A stretch of DNA of 64,000 nt. Origin: Bimastos eiseni (Eukaryota > Annelida > Clitellata > Crassiclitellata > Lumbricidae). The notes under the pieces are model-generated. The model was not told where the DNA came from, did not search any database, and saw only the letters and a list, made by a program, of their open reading frames with translations. Shown here in pieces: positions 1 to 12,664 of the stretch (the first letter of the stretch is position 1; each line of letters opens with the position of its first letter). The DNA lies in NCBI GenBank assembly GCA_959347315.1, contig OY365812.1, forward strand, positions 2,227,382 through 2,291,381. Reading direction: 5' to 3'. The position numbers and the translations under genes are program-made.

Positions 1-600
1 TCCATGTATAGGCCTAGTTTGGTATAGACTGAAGGTATAAAATTAGTATTTCAATTAATTCTATAGTATCGCCTGTCTTAGTCATGGGTAGGTGACTAAT
101 TCTTCATGGACAGATAGAAACGCCATTATTTATTTGCTCTGTTAAGTTTGGTATTAGTTAATGCGTTCACAATGAGAATTCCGGACTTCCGGAAAATTCC
201 GGATTTTTACCGGAAAAAAGATTATTCTCCGGAATTGCAATCTCTATTTATAGACGGGTAAAGGTCATTGGCAATGACAAATTGAGCAATCTATATTATT
301 ATTAAGAGAGCTATTCTCATGAGATACTTCTGAATGCTATCTCAAGAAAGAAATCTAAATTTGTAAATAAGTATCATTCTAAATGCCACGTATAACCTAA
401 AATTTTGTTCATTTGATCTCTTTAGTCTGAAGCAAAACTACGTAACAGAGTGTCATACATTTACACATGAGATATAGATAGCAAAAATGGGCACTTAGTG
501 CAGAATACCTCAAAACTGTAATGAATAGTTCGACACCTCTGTTAAGTCTAATTGTTGTCTTACAAAAACGTTGGTGAAAGCCATAGAGTACATGCAAACT
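1..600. other. Intergenic, no gene seen
   Basis: I see no coding signal here. The only local structure is a cluster of CCGGAA/TTCCGG half-palindromes at about 175-240, which could be a worn transposon end. Confidence 0.5.
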
Positions 601-603
601 CCG

Positions 604-706
604 CCACTGGTAGTACTCGGCCAGTGCCAGTCCCAAGCCTGGATAAAGGAGAAGGGCGACGCTAATGGTCCTTGTTACCACACAGTGTCGTTAAACTGCA
701 ACAACC
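604..706 (+). repeat. SINE-like block, copy 1
   Basis: This is one of the best preserved copies of the roughly 90-bp block found about 20 times in this window. It has the core CAGTGCCAGTCCCAAGCC, then GGATAAAGGAG, then GGGCGACGC, and it ends in GTCGTTAAACTG (687-698). The block has no obvious tRNA-type box A or B, so it could be a conserved SINE body or the 3' tail of a LINE. Confidence 0.75.
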
Positions 707-811
707 AAACCGAATACATGCAATACAACCGCAACCTCATACAGAGGACAATATTACACTTTAATGGGCAGATGAGTTTTGTTGTATATAAAATTCCGAA
801 ACTGTTTGCAA

Positions 812-880
812 TCTGGTAGTGCTAGAACCAAGCCTGAACAAAGGAGGAGGCGCGATGACAATGATCTTTGTTGTTAGACA
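812..880 (+). repeat. SINE-like block, copy 2 (decayed)
   Basis: It keeps the AAGCCTGAACAAAGGAGGAG core and the GATCTTTGTTG part, but the GTCGTTAAACTG end is lost. Confidence 0.55.
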
Positions 881-999
881 CTTTGATCAAACTCCGGGTT
901 TATCAAACGGTGAGAACTATCACATAAACGTTGGAATTCATCTATACATATTGCCTACGCGCATGTAAGAACTGTTAAAGTAATAGCTCCTTCAGAGCC

Positions 1000-1790
1000 A
1001 TTGTTTTGTTTTAGATCTGAGGCGTAGAATAATTTTAGTATGGCACACTAAATGGAATGAAATTTGAATAAAATCTAGGCATATGTAACACGGTGAATAG
1101 AAATTTAAAGGTGTCTAAACACAACTTAGATTTTCGCGTCATGTACTGTATATTGGGACCGTAAAAGACAAATACTATTTCATACAGAAAATGATGAGCC
1201 AGATATTATTCAGGACATCTTGACTTGGCGTTTGCTTGCAGCTCTTATTATAAAACATTACAACGATTAAAATTGAGTGAGAAAACTGTGTAATAATCAC
1301 TGCAAGCTGGCCTGTTATGTTTAATGGGAAATATCTTCTATTTTCCTCTTTAAAGCAGTGACATCACTGATAATGTCTACTGAGACTCGAAATAACCCCT
1401 CAATTCTACAACTCCTGCAATGAAGGACTTCTGCTCTAATTCCCTCTTCGTTTGTTTTAATTAACAATGAATTCAATATGGCCCTGGATTGCCTTGTTCG
1501 ACGCTAATTAAATAACCATATATATCAATCTTATCATGGTAAAAGTAAAACCTTTGACCAGTAAAGTAGATCAATTAAAAACTCAGGAGTAGTTGGTATT
1601 AGAAAAACATGCTCACAGTCTGACAAAACTATTTTTAACAGACTACAGCCTCGTTTTTTAAATCTTAGTGTTCATATTGGTCTAGGCTCCTTACACCTTT
1701 ACATCTGATTATTCGTTATTATAAAATCAATGTCACATTAAAACATTAATATTAACAGCAGTGCTGAATATCTATTACTCAGATTTTAGT
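1000..1790 (+). repeat. Long dispersed repeat, copy A
   Basis: This noncoding stretch aligns by eye, in the same orientation, with 33480-34260, and in part with 39840-40110. Shared landmarks are GGTGTCTAA followed by an AT-rich run, GTTGCCTTGTTCGA-type sequence near 1490, and CACAGTCTGACAAAACTATTTT-type sequence near 1620. The copies differ by many substitutions and small indels, so the family is old. No protein is recognisable in it. Confidence 0.5.
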
Positions 1791-1816
1791 CACGGAGTGT
1801 TTGTTCCAATGAAAGG

Positions 1817-1870
1817 GACGTCCTGATGAAAGGACGTCCTGATGAAAGGACGTCCTGATGAAAGGACGTC
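1817..1870 (+). repeat. 16-bp tandem repeat, 3.4 copies
   Basis: The unit GACGTCCTGATGAAAG is repeated three times exactly, followed by a partial fourth copy. Each unit carries the palindrome GACGTC. Confidence 0.9.
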
Positions 1871-2118
1871 ATTGTCATTAAAAAGGAAATGAGGAAACCG
1901 CAATAACTGCAGTCATCGTCTAAAGCGTAACAAACGTCATTGTCAAAAACCTAGTCGTGCCCCACGCCTTTGCGACAACAAAAACGATCAACGTGTAATC
2001 TGAACATTATTAAACATTCAACTGTTTTGTCTTTAAAAAGCCTACGTTACGGAGATCTAGACTGCAAAGAGTATTTTAAGCACAGAAGGCATAAACGTTT
2101 TACATGTTAACATCCTTC

Positions 2119-2210
2119 ACTGCTTGCACTATGGCAGTGCCAGTCCCAAGCATTCATAAAGGAGGAGAGTGACACAACTGATATTCCTTATCACACAGTA
2201 ACATTAAACA
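2119..2210 (+). repeat. SINE-like block, copy 3
   Basis: It has the full core GGCAGTGCCAGTCCCAAGC. The 3' end is worn to CAGTAACATTAAAC. Confidence 0.7.
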
Positions 2211-2244
2211 AACAGTACAATATGCTAAAGCATATATATTTTGC

Positions 2245-2300
2245 ACACACACAAACACACACACACATATATATATATATTTATATTTATATTGTTGCAT
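2245..2300. repeat. CA/TA dinucleotide microsatellite
   Basis: An ACAC run passes directly into an ATAT run and then a TTTATA run. Confidence 0.85.
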
Positions 2301-2632
2301 ATGTATATAATACTATTTCAAAGGTAATTTCCTTAGTAAACAGTGTGAAAAATATTATATATAATTCAGAGATATTAATTATTTTATTAAGATATCAGTG
2401 AAATTATTGCCAAAAACCATTCTGGTAAAAACTGACCCCACTGGTACTCAATGCTATAATTGATTGGCAGCGCCCTCTGGTGATCAATGGCACAAATTTT
2501 AATTGAAATTTGTGTAAAAAAATTCAAAAAATTGCATGAAATTTTTTTTCCACAGCATACATTAAAAGTGGGCCAGGGGTCGTTTATGACCCCACTGATA
2601 CTCGCAGGGTTAACAACTGGAGTAATGTTCAA

Positions 2633-2790
2633 ATAACATTCACTTGCTCGCTCAAAAACAGCTTATTTAAAATGCCTTTTTTGTTGTCAGTCTGCTGCTA
2701 GACTTTGATGATTATTAGGCTTCGCTTAGACACCTCTAAATTAGTTTCTATTCGTCTATATAGTAGAATTAGATGCATCTAAATCACTAC
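2633..2790 (+). repeat. Composite repeat, left module
   Basis: AACATTCACTTGCTCGCTC is followed by CTGCTGCTAGACT and then AGACACCTCTAAATTA. The same ordered string recurs at 56517-56650, and in part at 41440-41567 and 52925-53010. In two of those places it sits just before a SINE-like block, so the two may form one composite element. Confidence 0.6.
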
Positions 2791-3370
2791 GTATATAGAA
2801 CGCCTTGTCGCTCGTATGGAACGAATGCCACAGTAAGGCGGTTCTAAATAATGGGATTGGCAATGTCCAACTGGAAATAGACATGGTTTCCTAATCGAAA
2901 TCTCCAAACTTCTAATGCGCCACTCGAAAGCCAAGTGCAGCGCATCATCGTATTTCGACCTACGAGCGCTACGTCAAACTAAATGGGTTGTTAAGAGGGT
3001 AGTCCGAGGAAGGTCATAGTCGGGTTTTCAGAAAATCAAAGTGGGGTAGATATTCTTCAAGCGTCAGGGACAAAACAGGTTTTCCTGTCACGTTTCGAAT
3101 ATGTAACTAATTCACGTGTTACTTAAATAATTATTATTTAATTATTATTTAGCAGAAACTTTAAAGAGAATTATAAGTAACGTGAGCAGCAATATGGACA
3201 GTAATTGTAGAAACATTCAATACTTATAAGAGTAATTCGATACCACTTTTAATGTCATAAACACCGTATATATATGGAAAAGCCGTACAAATTAAATATA
3301 GCCATATATTGCTGTCAATTACACTTAAAAACGCAGAAGAACTCTCCAGCATATTAAACTCGATTATTAC

Positions 3371-3440
3371 TTGCACTATGGTAGTGCCAGTACCAGTCTT
3401 GGATAGAGGAGGAGGGCAATGACAATGATCTTGTTGAAAG
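3371..3440 (+). repeat. SINE-like block, copy 4 (decayed)
   Basis: The core is TAGTGCCAGTACCAGTC and the GAGGAGGGC part remains. The 3' end is lost after TGATCTTGTTG. Confidence 0.55.
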
Positions 3441-3630
3441 GAAACTACTCCTGTACAGTCTTCTCATTGGGAATCAAAACAACGACGGTAGAGAACATCG
3501 TTCAATGAAGGTCTGGACATGTCAGGAGAGTTAACCGAATCCTGCACAATTCGATTTTTGAAAATCAGACCAAATCTACACTGGATAGATAATATTAATG
3601 GGGACATGCCGTCATTTAAATCAAGACTAA

Positions 3631-3718
3631 GGGCTGACTGACTGACCGACCGACCGACCGACCGACCGACCGACCGACCGACCGACCGACCGACCGACCG
3701 ACCGACCGACTGACTGAC
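3631..3718. repeat. CCGA tetranucleotide microsatellite
   Basis: A run of CCGA units is flanked on both sides by CTGA units, so the array has a symmetrical change of unit at its ends. Confidence 0.95.
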
Positions 3719-3719
3719 T

Positions 3720-4700
3720 ATAGGATAGCGTTTAGTTAAAAATTAACGAGCACTACTCAGCCAAATATTGCTCTATTTTAGCGAATCTTTGTTCTGTTAG
3801 ATGAGGTCATCAGGGGCTTCGTTCGGAAAGACCATGGAGTTAATGGCTGCTTTAACACAAGGTCATGTCAAGGTCAAAAGGTTAAATAATGACAAAATAG
3901 CCAGTTCTCAACCAAATATTGCTGTATTTATGGACTTTTTGATCCTTTAGCTAAGGTAAAGGCTACATTCGAGAAGACCCATTGGTCAATGGCTGGCATC
4001 ATCAAAGGTCATTTCAAGAATCACCAAATTAGGACAATATTTGGTTGAGTTATGGCCATTTCCTTCTATGTTGACCTTTAAAAGTCCATTTTTGGGGTGA
4101 CCACATTGTCGGATTTAGTCGGATTTTCTGAATGATGCTCAGCAATGAATTCTGAACAGGAAGCCGTTCAAAAAGCTTCTGAAGCAATTTTGTCTACGTT
4201 GACCCTATTTTTGAGTTTGATTTCTTGGACTAAGGGGCCTATCTCGCAAGTCAGCACATTGAAGGTGTCCACGAGGAAAATAATAATATATTTCTATTTT
4301 CACACCTCAATGTTTACCTTTACCTCTCAATCAGCCAATCAATCAATCGATTGATCGATTTTATTACCCGGGTAGTCAGCCTCGGGCGGGTACCCGTCGA
4401 CAGCCTTTTTTTCCACAGGTTGCCACCTGTGTGAGTTCCGTGTCTAAAAAAAGGCGTAAGGTTGTTCGCTACGGTTCAGATACTATGCCTATGTACCAAC
4501 AGTAAAGTGAAATTCAGAATATCAAGTCAATTAGTCGTATATGACATTAAATAATTAAATATAAGCGTTCAAAAAGTTATTTAAAGATATTCAACATAGC
4601 CTGGCATTTTACTATTATTGCTGTATCCATCATGTAAAGGATGTCTGGTGCAATTTTTTGAAGATTGACTGAATGCCTCAATTACCTCCAACGCAATATA
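3720..4700. other. Intergenic, no gene seen
   Basis: Short reading frames here have no recognisable domain. The phrase CCAAATATTG followed by GGTCAA recurs at about 3760, 3910 and 4040, which suggests old low-level internal duplication. A short CAAT/GATC microsatellite lies at about 4330-4360. Confidence 0.4.
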
Positions 4701-4717
4701 TTAGGTCGATTTGCGTG

Positions 4718-4790
4718 AAGAAACATACATCACACACAATTTTACCTCGGGTAGCTTACCCACATTTGACACTGGCGCCATCTATTATAG
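4718..4790. mobile_element. MITE end fragment (GGCGCCA family)
   Basis: The stretch GAAGAAACATACATCACACA through CACTGGCGCCATCTATT closely matches the right end of the small element at 53480-53950. Only this end is present here. Confidence 0.55.
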
Positions 4791-4829
4791 CAGCCATGTT
4801 TACATTATTCAAAAGCAAATAACATTTTT

Positions 4830-5110
4830 ATGAAGCGACAGTCGTAGGGTGAACCATTCAGAAACGCTGCCAGTGTGCAAGGTCCCGTGAGAAGAGGTAG
4901 ATCTTGAGAAAAGCGAAAGAGGAAGAGAGACTGCCAGATAGAATTGTAGAGCGAATATATGGCGAAAGCGCATTCCAATTGGAGAAAATGTTGGACCCAT
5001 AGCAGTGCGGTCTAGTACGAGGAACCACGAGTTCAGGTACATTGGACGAACGAAGTGGACTGAAGGAGGAAGTTGAATGAGGCCGATTATCATACACATG
5101 TTCTCAATAG
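4830..5110 (-). pseudogene. LINE ORF2 C-terminal remnant (CR1/L2-like)
   Basis: On the minus strand the translation contains VPRTRPHCYGSNIFSNWNAL, then SLSSSFAFLKIYLF. This matches the extreme C-terminal pattern of CR1/L2-type LINE proteins: a VPRTR stretch, then a W-N-x-L-P-like stretch, then a SSFxxxLKxxLF tail. The upstream reverse transcriptase is absent, as expected of a 5'-truncated and decayed insertion. Confidence 0.5.
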
Positions 5111-5627
5111 CAGTAAATCTACCATTAAATAGCAATATACGCCATCTGGTGAATCTACTCATGATCTCAACTCTGACCATACCTGCTCTTACAATCACCC
5201 AGCAGTTTAGGTTTGACTGAGCGTCTGTCAATGGGAGGGTGTTCCGCGGAATAGCAAGGCTTGGTATGGCTTTGATGTACCTTGTGCAATATTAACATCG
5301 CTTAGTATAAACAATGGTCATTTTTAAATTCACTAAATGACAGTTTTGTTAAACTATTAACTTTCATAGCTTAGAGACATCATTCTCAATACCCAGTATG
5401 CACAATATTATTATATTATATCATATGATATTATTATTATTTGATATTATTATAGGTTTCTCTGTTTCTTAATTTCGTGTTGAACATGATTACACAAGCG
5501 CTGTTCGCGAAATATTGTAAAATTTTATGTCAGACGCCTTATATAGTGTGGGATAAAAAAATCCACCCCAGGGTAGTCAATATGTGATTTATTTAGAGGT
5601 TAATCTCTGACGGTTAAACTATAACAT

Positions 5628-5728
5628 GCAAAGTATTTACAAGTCTACTGTTACACTGTGAGTGTTGTGTTCTATGAATTGCTGTTGAGAATTATGAGAA
5701 TTTACACAGAATCGGTCAATGGTAGGCG
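5628..5728 (+). repeat. Dispersed repeat, pair with 39267-39365
   Basis: About 100 bp from AAGTATTTACAAGT to the GTCRATGGYRG-like end match 39267-39365 in the same orientation. This copy lies immediately before the giant CAGA array. Confidence 0.55.
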
Positions 5729-5767
5729 TCCTCTGTAGCCGAATTACAACGAATGATAAAATGAGGT

Positions 5768-6388
<621 letters not shown>

Positions 6389-7194
6389 TATAGAAAGAGA
6401 CAAAGATATACATATCTGTAGGAATAAGAAGATACATGTAAGATATTATTCTTCACGACAATCTTCACCAGATTCATCAAGACTTTAGATTTGAATTAAA
6501 TCTCTATGTTTAATTTTACAAATTTCAGTTCCCAAGTACCGTACTTCAAAGCCGAGACCGCAAGAAGTCTTCACCAATGGACAACCGTATATTTGCAACA
6601 TTCATTTAAAGAAAAACCATCGATATAATTACTAGAAAAAAAACGAAATGACGAAAAGCGCTCAACATTTCACTTAAAACTCTCTTCAACTGGTAAGCGA
6701 CAGATTTTATGCAGTCTAGATTAATTAATATTATGTGTTCGCAAGAGATTACACTTAAACACCTTTATCTCGATTGACGTGATGGTATAACATCCACCTT
6801 CTCGTTAAAAACACCAGATTCGGCGATCAGAGTGCAAAGCATGCGACTCTCAAGTCTCAAAAAGGGATGAGTACTCACTAACCTTTATAGAAGAAACAAG
6901 ACATGTCAATGGTTGCGGTCGTCGTCCATAATATCAGAGTTATAGTAATCTTCAAAGGCCCTGCTAATAGCTAGATTTCATAATGCAATCAAATAATCAA
7001 GGATATGTTTTTCTGGCAAAATATGTTCTAAAAGCGTGCTCAAAGTAACGTCCTGTCAGTCAACGAAAATGAATGTATCAATGAATGAATTAATTTAATT
7101 AATCAATCGATCGATCAATCAAACACTCAGTAAGTCAGTCAATCAGTTGATCAATCAATATTACACTCCATAGCAAGATCTTGTTGTAATTTTA
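6389..7194. other. Intergenic, no gene seen
   Basis: No coding signal. A mixed GAAT/TCAA/GATC tetranucleotide patch lies at about 7075-7165. The sequence just before it (near 7030) resembles the stretch at 14540-14590 that also runs into such a patch, suggesting copies of one element with a tetranucleotide tail. Confidence 0.4.
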
Positions 7195-7262
7195 GTTTAA
7201 TGACAGTCTATGATAACAAAGATCGCCCTCCTCATTTATCCAGGCTTGCGACTTGCACCGTC
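7195..7262 (-). repeat. SINE-like block, copy 5
   Basis: Reverse orientation. Core GCCCTCCTCATTTATCCAGG, with a 10-bp deletion where other copies read CATTAGCGTC. Confidence 0.6.
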
Positions 7263-7423
7263 TTAGTGCGAAGAGTGACCGAGTCATGGCACCTTGTGAC
7301 TTCTACCACACACAACCTCTTTTGCGGCTCGAAGAATTATTATCAAGATTATTAGTATTATTCCACAGTTTAACACCTTTTTCAAGGTGTCGAATAGGGT
7401 AAATATGAAATCACTCTTATTAT

Positions 7424-7590
7424 TATTCCACAGCTTAACGTCGTCGTATGACATCAATGGTCGTTGACGACAAAATTTGAAACATATACAGTACAGTGAT
7501 AATAAATTCATAGCGTCCAAAAGACATAATTCATAACTGTCTGAACTTTAAACTAATGTTAATTGTTTTACACATAAATAATAACGGATT
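7424..7590 (-). repeat. LINE 3' end, first part (split by a hAT)
   Basis: In reverse orientation this matches the 3' untranslated end of the LINE remnant at 37278-39225: CACAGCTTAACGTCGTCGTA, ATGACATC, GTTGACGAC, ATTTGAAACAT. The match resumes at 9180, on the far side of an inserted hAT element. Confidence 0.7.
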
Positions 7591-9179
7591 CAGTGGCGTA
7601 GCGAGGCAAAGTGCCGCCTGGGGTGAAGGCACGAAATGCCGCCTCTGTCTATATTTCCATCACTTTGCACAAAGGGGAGAGAGGCATAAGACGCATGTTT
7701 TGAGTGTTTTCAATATATACATTATGGTTATTCTATTCAGTATTCAATTCATTACATATACAATTAGTAACAGCATCAGCAATAGCATGCACTGTCAGAA
7801 TTAAAACTGTTTGACTAATAAAAAGTGCGCTATCACTTGATATATAAGTTAGAAAAGAAAATAGGAAAGTATTAATTAAGAAATAAACTACTTATGAAGC
7901 AAATAATGAAGCAAGCCTCACAATAAAGTTACTAAACGTCTTGCAGGCTAGATCGAAAATTATAAAGTTCACATAAAATTAAAATTAAACAGTAAATATT
8001 TATTATTTCTCTCTACATATTGAAAAGAAAGTCCTAAATAATATCATTTAATCATGGTAAGTCCGGCGGCTGGTGACAACCGACAAGTGGCAGAGATCTT
8101 TTTACAAGTGCATTTGTAATTAGAATATACTAGTAACTGGTAATTTATTATACAGGCTATGGATACGGATACGGTACGGTCTCATACTTTCATTCCCACT
8201 AAACTAAAATATTAGACAACATGTATATTTAGGCTGTTGGCACTGGGCAGTCCGACTTCCTTAATATTTTCGCTACTAAACGCAGTCAATACAATCCATT
8301 AAACGTACAAAAGTCAAAATATCACAAAATAAATGAATATTTTTTTAGTTGTAGGGGCCTAACTAAAGTTAGTGTAAACATATTTGGCCGGTAAGTTGAA
8401 ATCAAGTTTAGATGAAAATAATAAATTTAAAAGACAGCGCTGGTGATCTTGTCGGCTGCAAGTTTGTATTATATTAATTGCAAGAGGACGCTAGTTAATT
8501 TAATTTCTCCATTACTTTCGCACCCATGGAATGAAATAAATTTAGTAGTAATAATAATGTCTATATTCTCTTCTGCGCCATGTCTGTCAGAACCGGCTCT
8601 TGGCATAGGCGACATAGGAAGCCGCCTAGGGCGCCAAATTGTAAGGGGCGCCGAATTTTAGGGATTATACGGTTGTGCTTTCAGGAATAAAATTTTATGA
8701 ATATACAAAAAGAAATTCATAAAATAGTTATTAAAAACTGGTTTTAGGATAATTCCAATTCCAGCAACGATATTCAATTGAATCTCCCGCTCTTCCTTTA
8801 TTAATACTTTTGCCAGAATCATCTATGCATTTTCACAGAAAACATTTTTATGTGCCCCGTGCAGTGTGTGCTTGACCCCATATTTTCTCACATCTTACTG
8901 TTTATAGATGACTGCAAAGGGCGCCAAATTACCCGGGGACCGCTCTGATGTCTAAAAACACTACGTACAATTCGATCATGGTATATCGTGTATATTAGTT
9001 TTAATTCGAGAAAAAGCTAGAAAGCATTGTGACAGGTTTAGACAAGTGCAACAAGAATCTTGAAGAATGCAACTTATACAACAATAATTTTTTTAATTAA
9101 TTTTTTCCCGAAAATGCCGCCCTTAGGACAAGTACCGCCTGGGGCGGTTCGCCCCACTCGCCCCCTCGCTACGCCACTG
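7591..9179. mobile_element. Non-autonomous hAT element, 1589 bp
   Basis: The left end starts CAGTGGCGTAGCGAGG and the right end closes CCTCGCTACGCCACTG, a perfect 16-bp terminal inverted repeat of the hAT type. The flanks AACGGATT (7583-7590) and AACGTATT (9180-9187) form an 8-bp target duplication with one mismatch, as hAT elements make. Both subterminal regions carry repeated GCCGCC. No transposase frame is present. A second hAT-type element lies inside it (8588-8947). Confidence 0.92.
8588..8947. mobile_element. Nested hAT-type MITE, 360 bp
   Basis: The left end is CAGAACCGGCTCTTGGC and the right end, read inward, is CAGAGCGGTCCCCGGG. Both ends carry GGGCGCCAAATT about 45 bp (left) and 20 bp (right) inside. 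The flanks ATGTCTGT (8580-8587) and ATGTCTAA (8948-8955) share six of eight bases, consistent with a hAT 8-bp target duplication. It has no coding capacity. Confidence 0.75.
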
Positions 9180-9315
9180 AACGTATTAACATCATCTATA
9201 GTACATGTCATGTGGTATCTCATGCTGATGTAACAATATTTGGATCTAGAATTGTTCAAAATAAAACAAATTGTGTAGGACCAATACGAAGTACATTTAT
9301 ATAATAAATGTACTG
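9180..9315 (-). repeat. LINE 3' end, second part
   Basis: This continues the match interrupted at 7590. ATTGTTCAAAATAAAACAAA followed by TTGTGT aligns with the same phrase at about 37530-37555. Confidence 0.6.
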
Positions 9316-9654
9316 AATGAACGCCTTGAGACGGACCATCGGGATTGTCTCTAAAATCAGTGAAGAAATCTTTGTTGAGGGTTAGTCTTCCCTTGTCGGC
9401 AGCAACGTCTATCTGAAGTAGGAACGACCCGGCCCTAATTAAAAGGACAAATCATTAATTCGATAGATAGCCTACTTGATATCCGCAAAAACTGAATTTC
9501 CGTGTTTTAAAATGCTGCTAGTTTTAAAATAACCGTTACATTCTAGCACAATTTCCATCCAATATAATACCAAGATTTAAATGCGATTGAATTATATATA
9601 AATTAATTCAACATTATCTTAGAGTTGTCTAAGCAACGCTAATACAATAACATT

Positions 9655-9765
9655 CCATAATTATTATTAATATAATATTATTAATAATATTAATAATGCT
9701 AATAATGATATTAATAATAACATTAATAATGATATATTAATTATTATTAATATACAGAGAACGTA
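9655..9765. repeat. AT-rich imperfect palindrome
   Basis: Dense TTAATAATATTAATA-type repeats are self-complementary on many registers. It could form cruciforms, or it may simply be decayed AT-rich simple sequence. Confidence 0.6.
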
Positions 9766-10004
9766 GAGTAAATCGATAAAATCAATGATTCATTTATTGT
9801 TTCATGCATTCAATATTACTCAAGGCGCTCAATAATCATGCCGGACAATAAGACAGGGTCATAAAATGCATCAGTATGTATGAGCTTCTAGGGAACAGAT
9901 ACAGTCATAATTTATTAATATGTTGTCAGATCAATACCATCATCATGTCGGAATCCAATAATCATTTATTTACAATAAATTGACACTTTGTATTACTCAA
10001 TCAA

Positions 10005-10790
10005 TGTAATTTATATAGCGCCTCTTCAAGATAACTTTTCAGAGGCGCTCCCGACCCAGGCCCGGTCAAAAAGGAAAGTCTTGAGAAGTTTATAGAAAGA
10101 GCCAGAGAGGTCGCGTGGGAGAGAGTGCAGGTCAGATGGGAGGTTGTTCCACACACGAGGACCCACAATTGCAAAAGCTCTATTTTGCCTGGTTGCGGTA
10201 AGAGCATGTGGAACCACAAAGTCGCCTCTAGAGGCCGAGCGAAGAGATCGGCGACCAGAAACCAGGCGCAGTTAAGGTGAACAGACCCCTAAGACAGACA
10301 GACGCATTGCCCAAGACACAGTGCCAGACAACAGAGGAGATTCTATATTGAATGCGCTGCCTAACCGGAAACCAGTGAAGGACGTCCCGCATGCACGTAG
10401 AGATGTGGCCAAATTTAGGAACACAACCAATCAAACGAGCTGCAGCCCTTTGAACCCCCTCCAAGGGTTGCAATCGGACGTGAGGGTGCCCACAGAAGAG
10501 AGAGGAACAGTAATCTAATCGATTAACGTTAAAGGCATGAACCAAAGTGGCAGCAGAAGATGAGGAGAGAGAACGGGAAACATTCCGCAACTGGCGCAAA
10601 AAATAATAGCAGGAACGAGTCAATGCAGAAATGTGCTTCACAAAAGACAGTTCTTGATCCAGAACTACCCTCAAATCCCTGACACAGGTGGAGACTACAA
10701 AGTTAGGGAATTCAGAAAACAGAGAGCCCAAGTCGAGTTTGTTCAGCTGCTGGTGGGTACCAAGCCAAATATATTGAGTTTTCTGCATTG
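10005..10790 (-). pseudogene. LINE ORF2 3' part with 3' UTR (CR1/L2-like), broken
   Basis: On the minus strand the frame from 10788 holds the post-reverse-transcriptase region of a CR1/L2-type LINE: FVKHISALTRSCYYFLRQLR, then LDYCSSLFCG, then LQPLEGVQRAAARLIG and WFPVRQRIQYRI. Frameshifts near 10220 move the C-terminus to another frame, where RAFAIVGPRVWNNLPSDL ends the protein. The 3' tail reads GGCGCTATATAAATT followed by a TTGA-type end. The 5' half, with endonuclease and the reverse transcriptase catalytic motifs, is missing. It is a typical dead-on-arrival insertion. Confidence 0.8.
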
Positions 10791-11390
10791 ACCGAAATTA
10801 GGTTGAAAACTTATTTAACCGAATAGGAATAAGTTAAGTTAACAATACTGCAAATACGTCTATGGTACATGTAGCTGTGTGATTAACAATAGATGCCTTC
10901 ATTTAGTAATAATAGAAATATGCAGGAAAACATTCAACAAAAATTAAAGGGCGAAATATCCGTGCATTTAAAGTGAACGAGATTTCGTTCATCATTGATG
11001 CTCGGCTATTAGAAGTTTATTTTCCAAATTTGTGTTATGGTAACGTTGAAAATCATGACGAATTTGAATCATTGATGACGATTGTCTAATTAGATCAGTT
11101 CTTGATGTCCTCGTATCGCATTAATTTCACAGATATGTTCGTATGCTAGTGAGTCAAATTTAACTGTCGACAGCCATGCAAGGCGCCCAATACGCTGTGC
11201 GTTATGCGTGATGATGCATTGTCACAAAACGTGAATTAACCAAAGGCTTTGATTGACATGGCAATATTGTTATTGACCCTCTGCAGCCTGTTAATTGGAG
11301 TTAACAGAGACACTGGGTAGAACATGCTACATTAAAATACCCTTAAATCACTTCTTATTTGGGCTACATTATTCCGTTCCTACTGTTGCA

Positions 11391-11480
11391 TAAAGTGCTG
11401 TAATATGCCAAGCCAATTTATGTCGACGGCAACGGCCTCTGTTGTCATAAGCTGTCGTTTAACCCTGGATCCATCCATGC
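11391..11480 (+). repeat. LINE-type 3' end, with a twin at 34450-34540
   Basis: GTGCTGTAATATGCCAAGCC, then GTCGACGGCAACGGCCTCTG, then TTGTCATAAGCTGTCGTT and AACCCTGGATCCATCC match the second site almost base for base. The CAACGGCC...GTTG...GTCGTTTAAC arrangement is the 3' end form of the LINE family at 41579-48650. Confidence 0.65.
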
Positions 11481-11697
11481 ACTGTGGCTACGTTTCCTCT
11501 TCTTCGCTGTACTTTATACACCTCAATCTAGGCCATTAAATGCTAGATTCTTTTATAATAATTAAAAACTTTCAATAGTCGTGTGTCTTCTCCAAAGACG
11601 ACTACGTTGATTTAAAGTTTACGTATGGGGACCTGAAAGCAGTTAATTTTCCATGGCTTTACTAGCTTTTCTTAGAAAAGTTAAAAAGGTTAGGTTA

Positions 11698-11796
11698 GTT
11701 GCATTTTAACAACACTGTGTGATAACAAATATCATTAACGTCGCCATCCCCCTATATCTAGGATTGGGACTAGCACTCCGCCCCAGCAAGCAGTGG
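11698..11796 (-). repeat. SINE-like block, copy 6
   Basis: Complete copy in reverse orientation. AACACTGTGTGATAAC and ATTAACGTCGCC are intact. Confidence 0.75.
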
Positions 11797-12101
11797 TGGA
11801 TTTTAGAGATTCGTAGGGTTTCGAAGTCTTATATGATTCAGAATAATTAAAAGAAGCAGTATTTATATATCGAATAAACATCTCAATTTAAAGGTTTCTA
11901 ATTTGAAATAATTTTTTAAGAAATCAAGGAATATTCGATGTTCCCTAGCATGTCATTGCTGCAGTAATGCCGAAGTTCGAGCGATAACACGTTTATTGTG
12001 CCATTGGAAGCTTCCAATGCTTTACGAATTTTACGAGAACGTCCTCTGTGACCTTGCCTGATTTGTTGCCTAAAGGATTGTATCAAATGTGAGATAGGTA
12101 G

Positions 12102-12190
12102 CTAGTTGCAGCTTAACGATACTGTGAAATAACGGAGACCATTAGCGTCGCAGTCTTCCTTTGTCCAGGCTTCGGACTCTCACTGGCAAC
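12102..12190 (-). repeat. SINE-like block, copy 7
   Basis: AGTTGCAGCTTAACGATACT is followed by ATTAGCGTCGC and TGTCCAGGCTTCGGACT. It is complete but divergent. Confidence 0.7.
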
Positions 12191-12664
12191 GTGCAACCAC
12201 GGTAGACTAGAAATGTGACGGTCCAGCGGAATCCGTATTTATATATTTAAGAGATCTGCCAATTTAAAGGTGTGTAGAGGAAAAATAATAATATTAGTAA
12301 TCCAACGGTTTTCGATGTTTACTTGCACTGCATGGCTATTAAACTGTCTGGCCAGGGAATGCAAAGACATGGAAACCAGTCTAATGAAAGTTGCTTGGAC
12401 AAAACAAAATCTGCAGATGATTCCGAGAACAGCAGCAACGGAGTTGATTTGTGGAATATTCGCCACATGGCGGCAGTAGGTAGTCAACGCTAGAACAACT
12501 GCTGACAGTAATAGGTACTGGTTAGTAAATCTGCGAACAGTAGCGCCACATAAAGAGACCAGCTCACTAACAGGCTATACAGTTCTCATTTTTATTACAT
12601 CTATGATAGGTAATTCATGTAGGCTAACAGGATGCTAAGGTGGACGGATGCCTATCGTAGAGTA

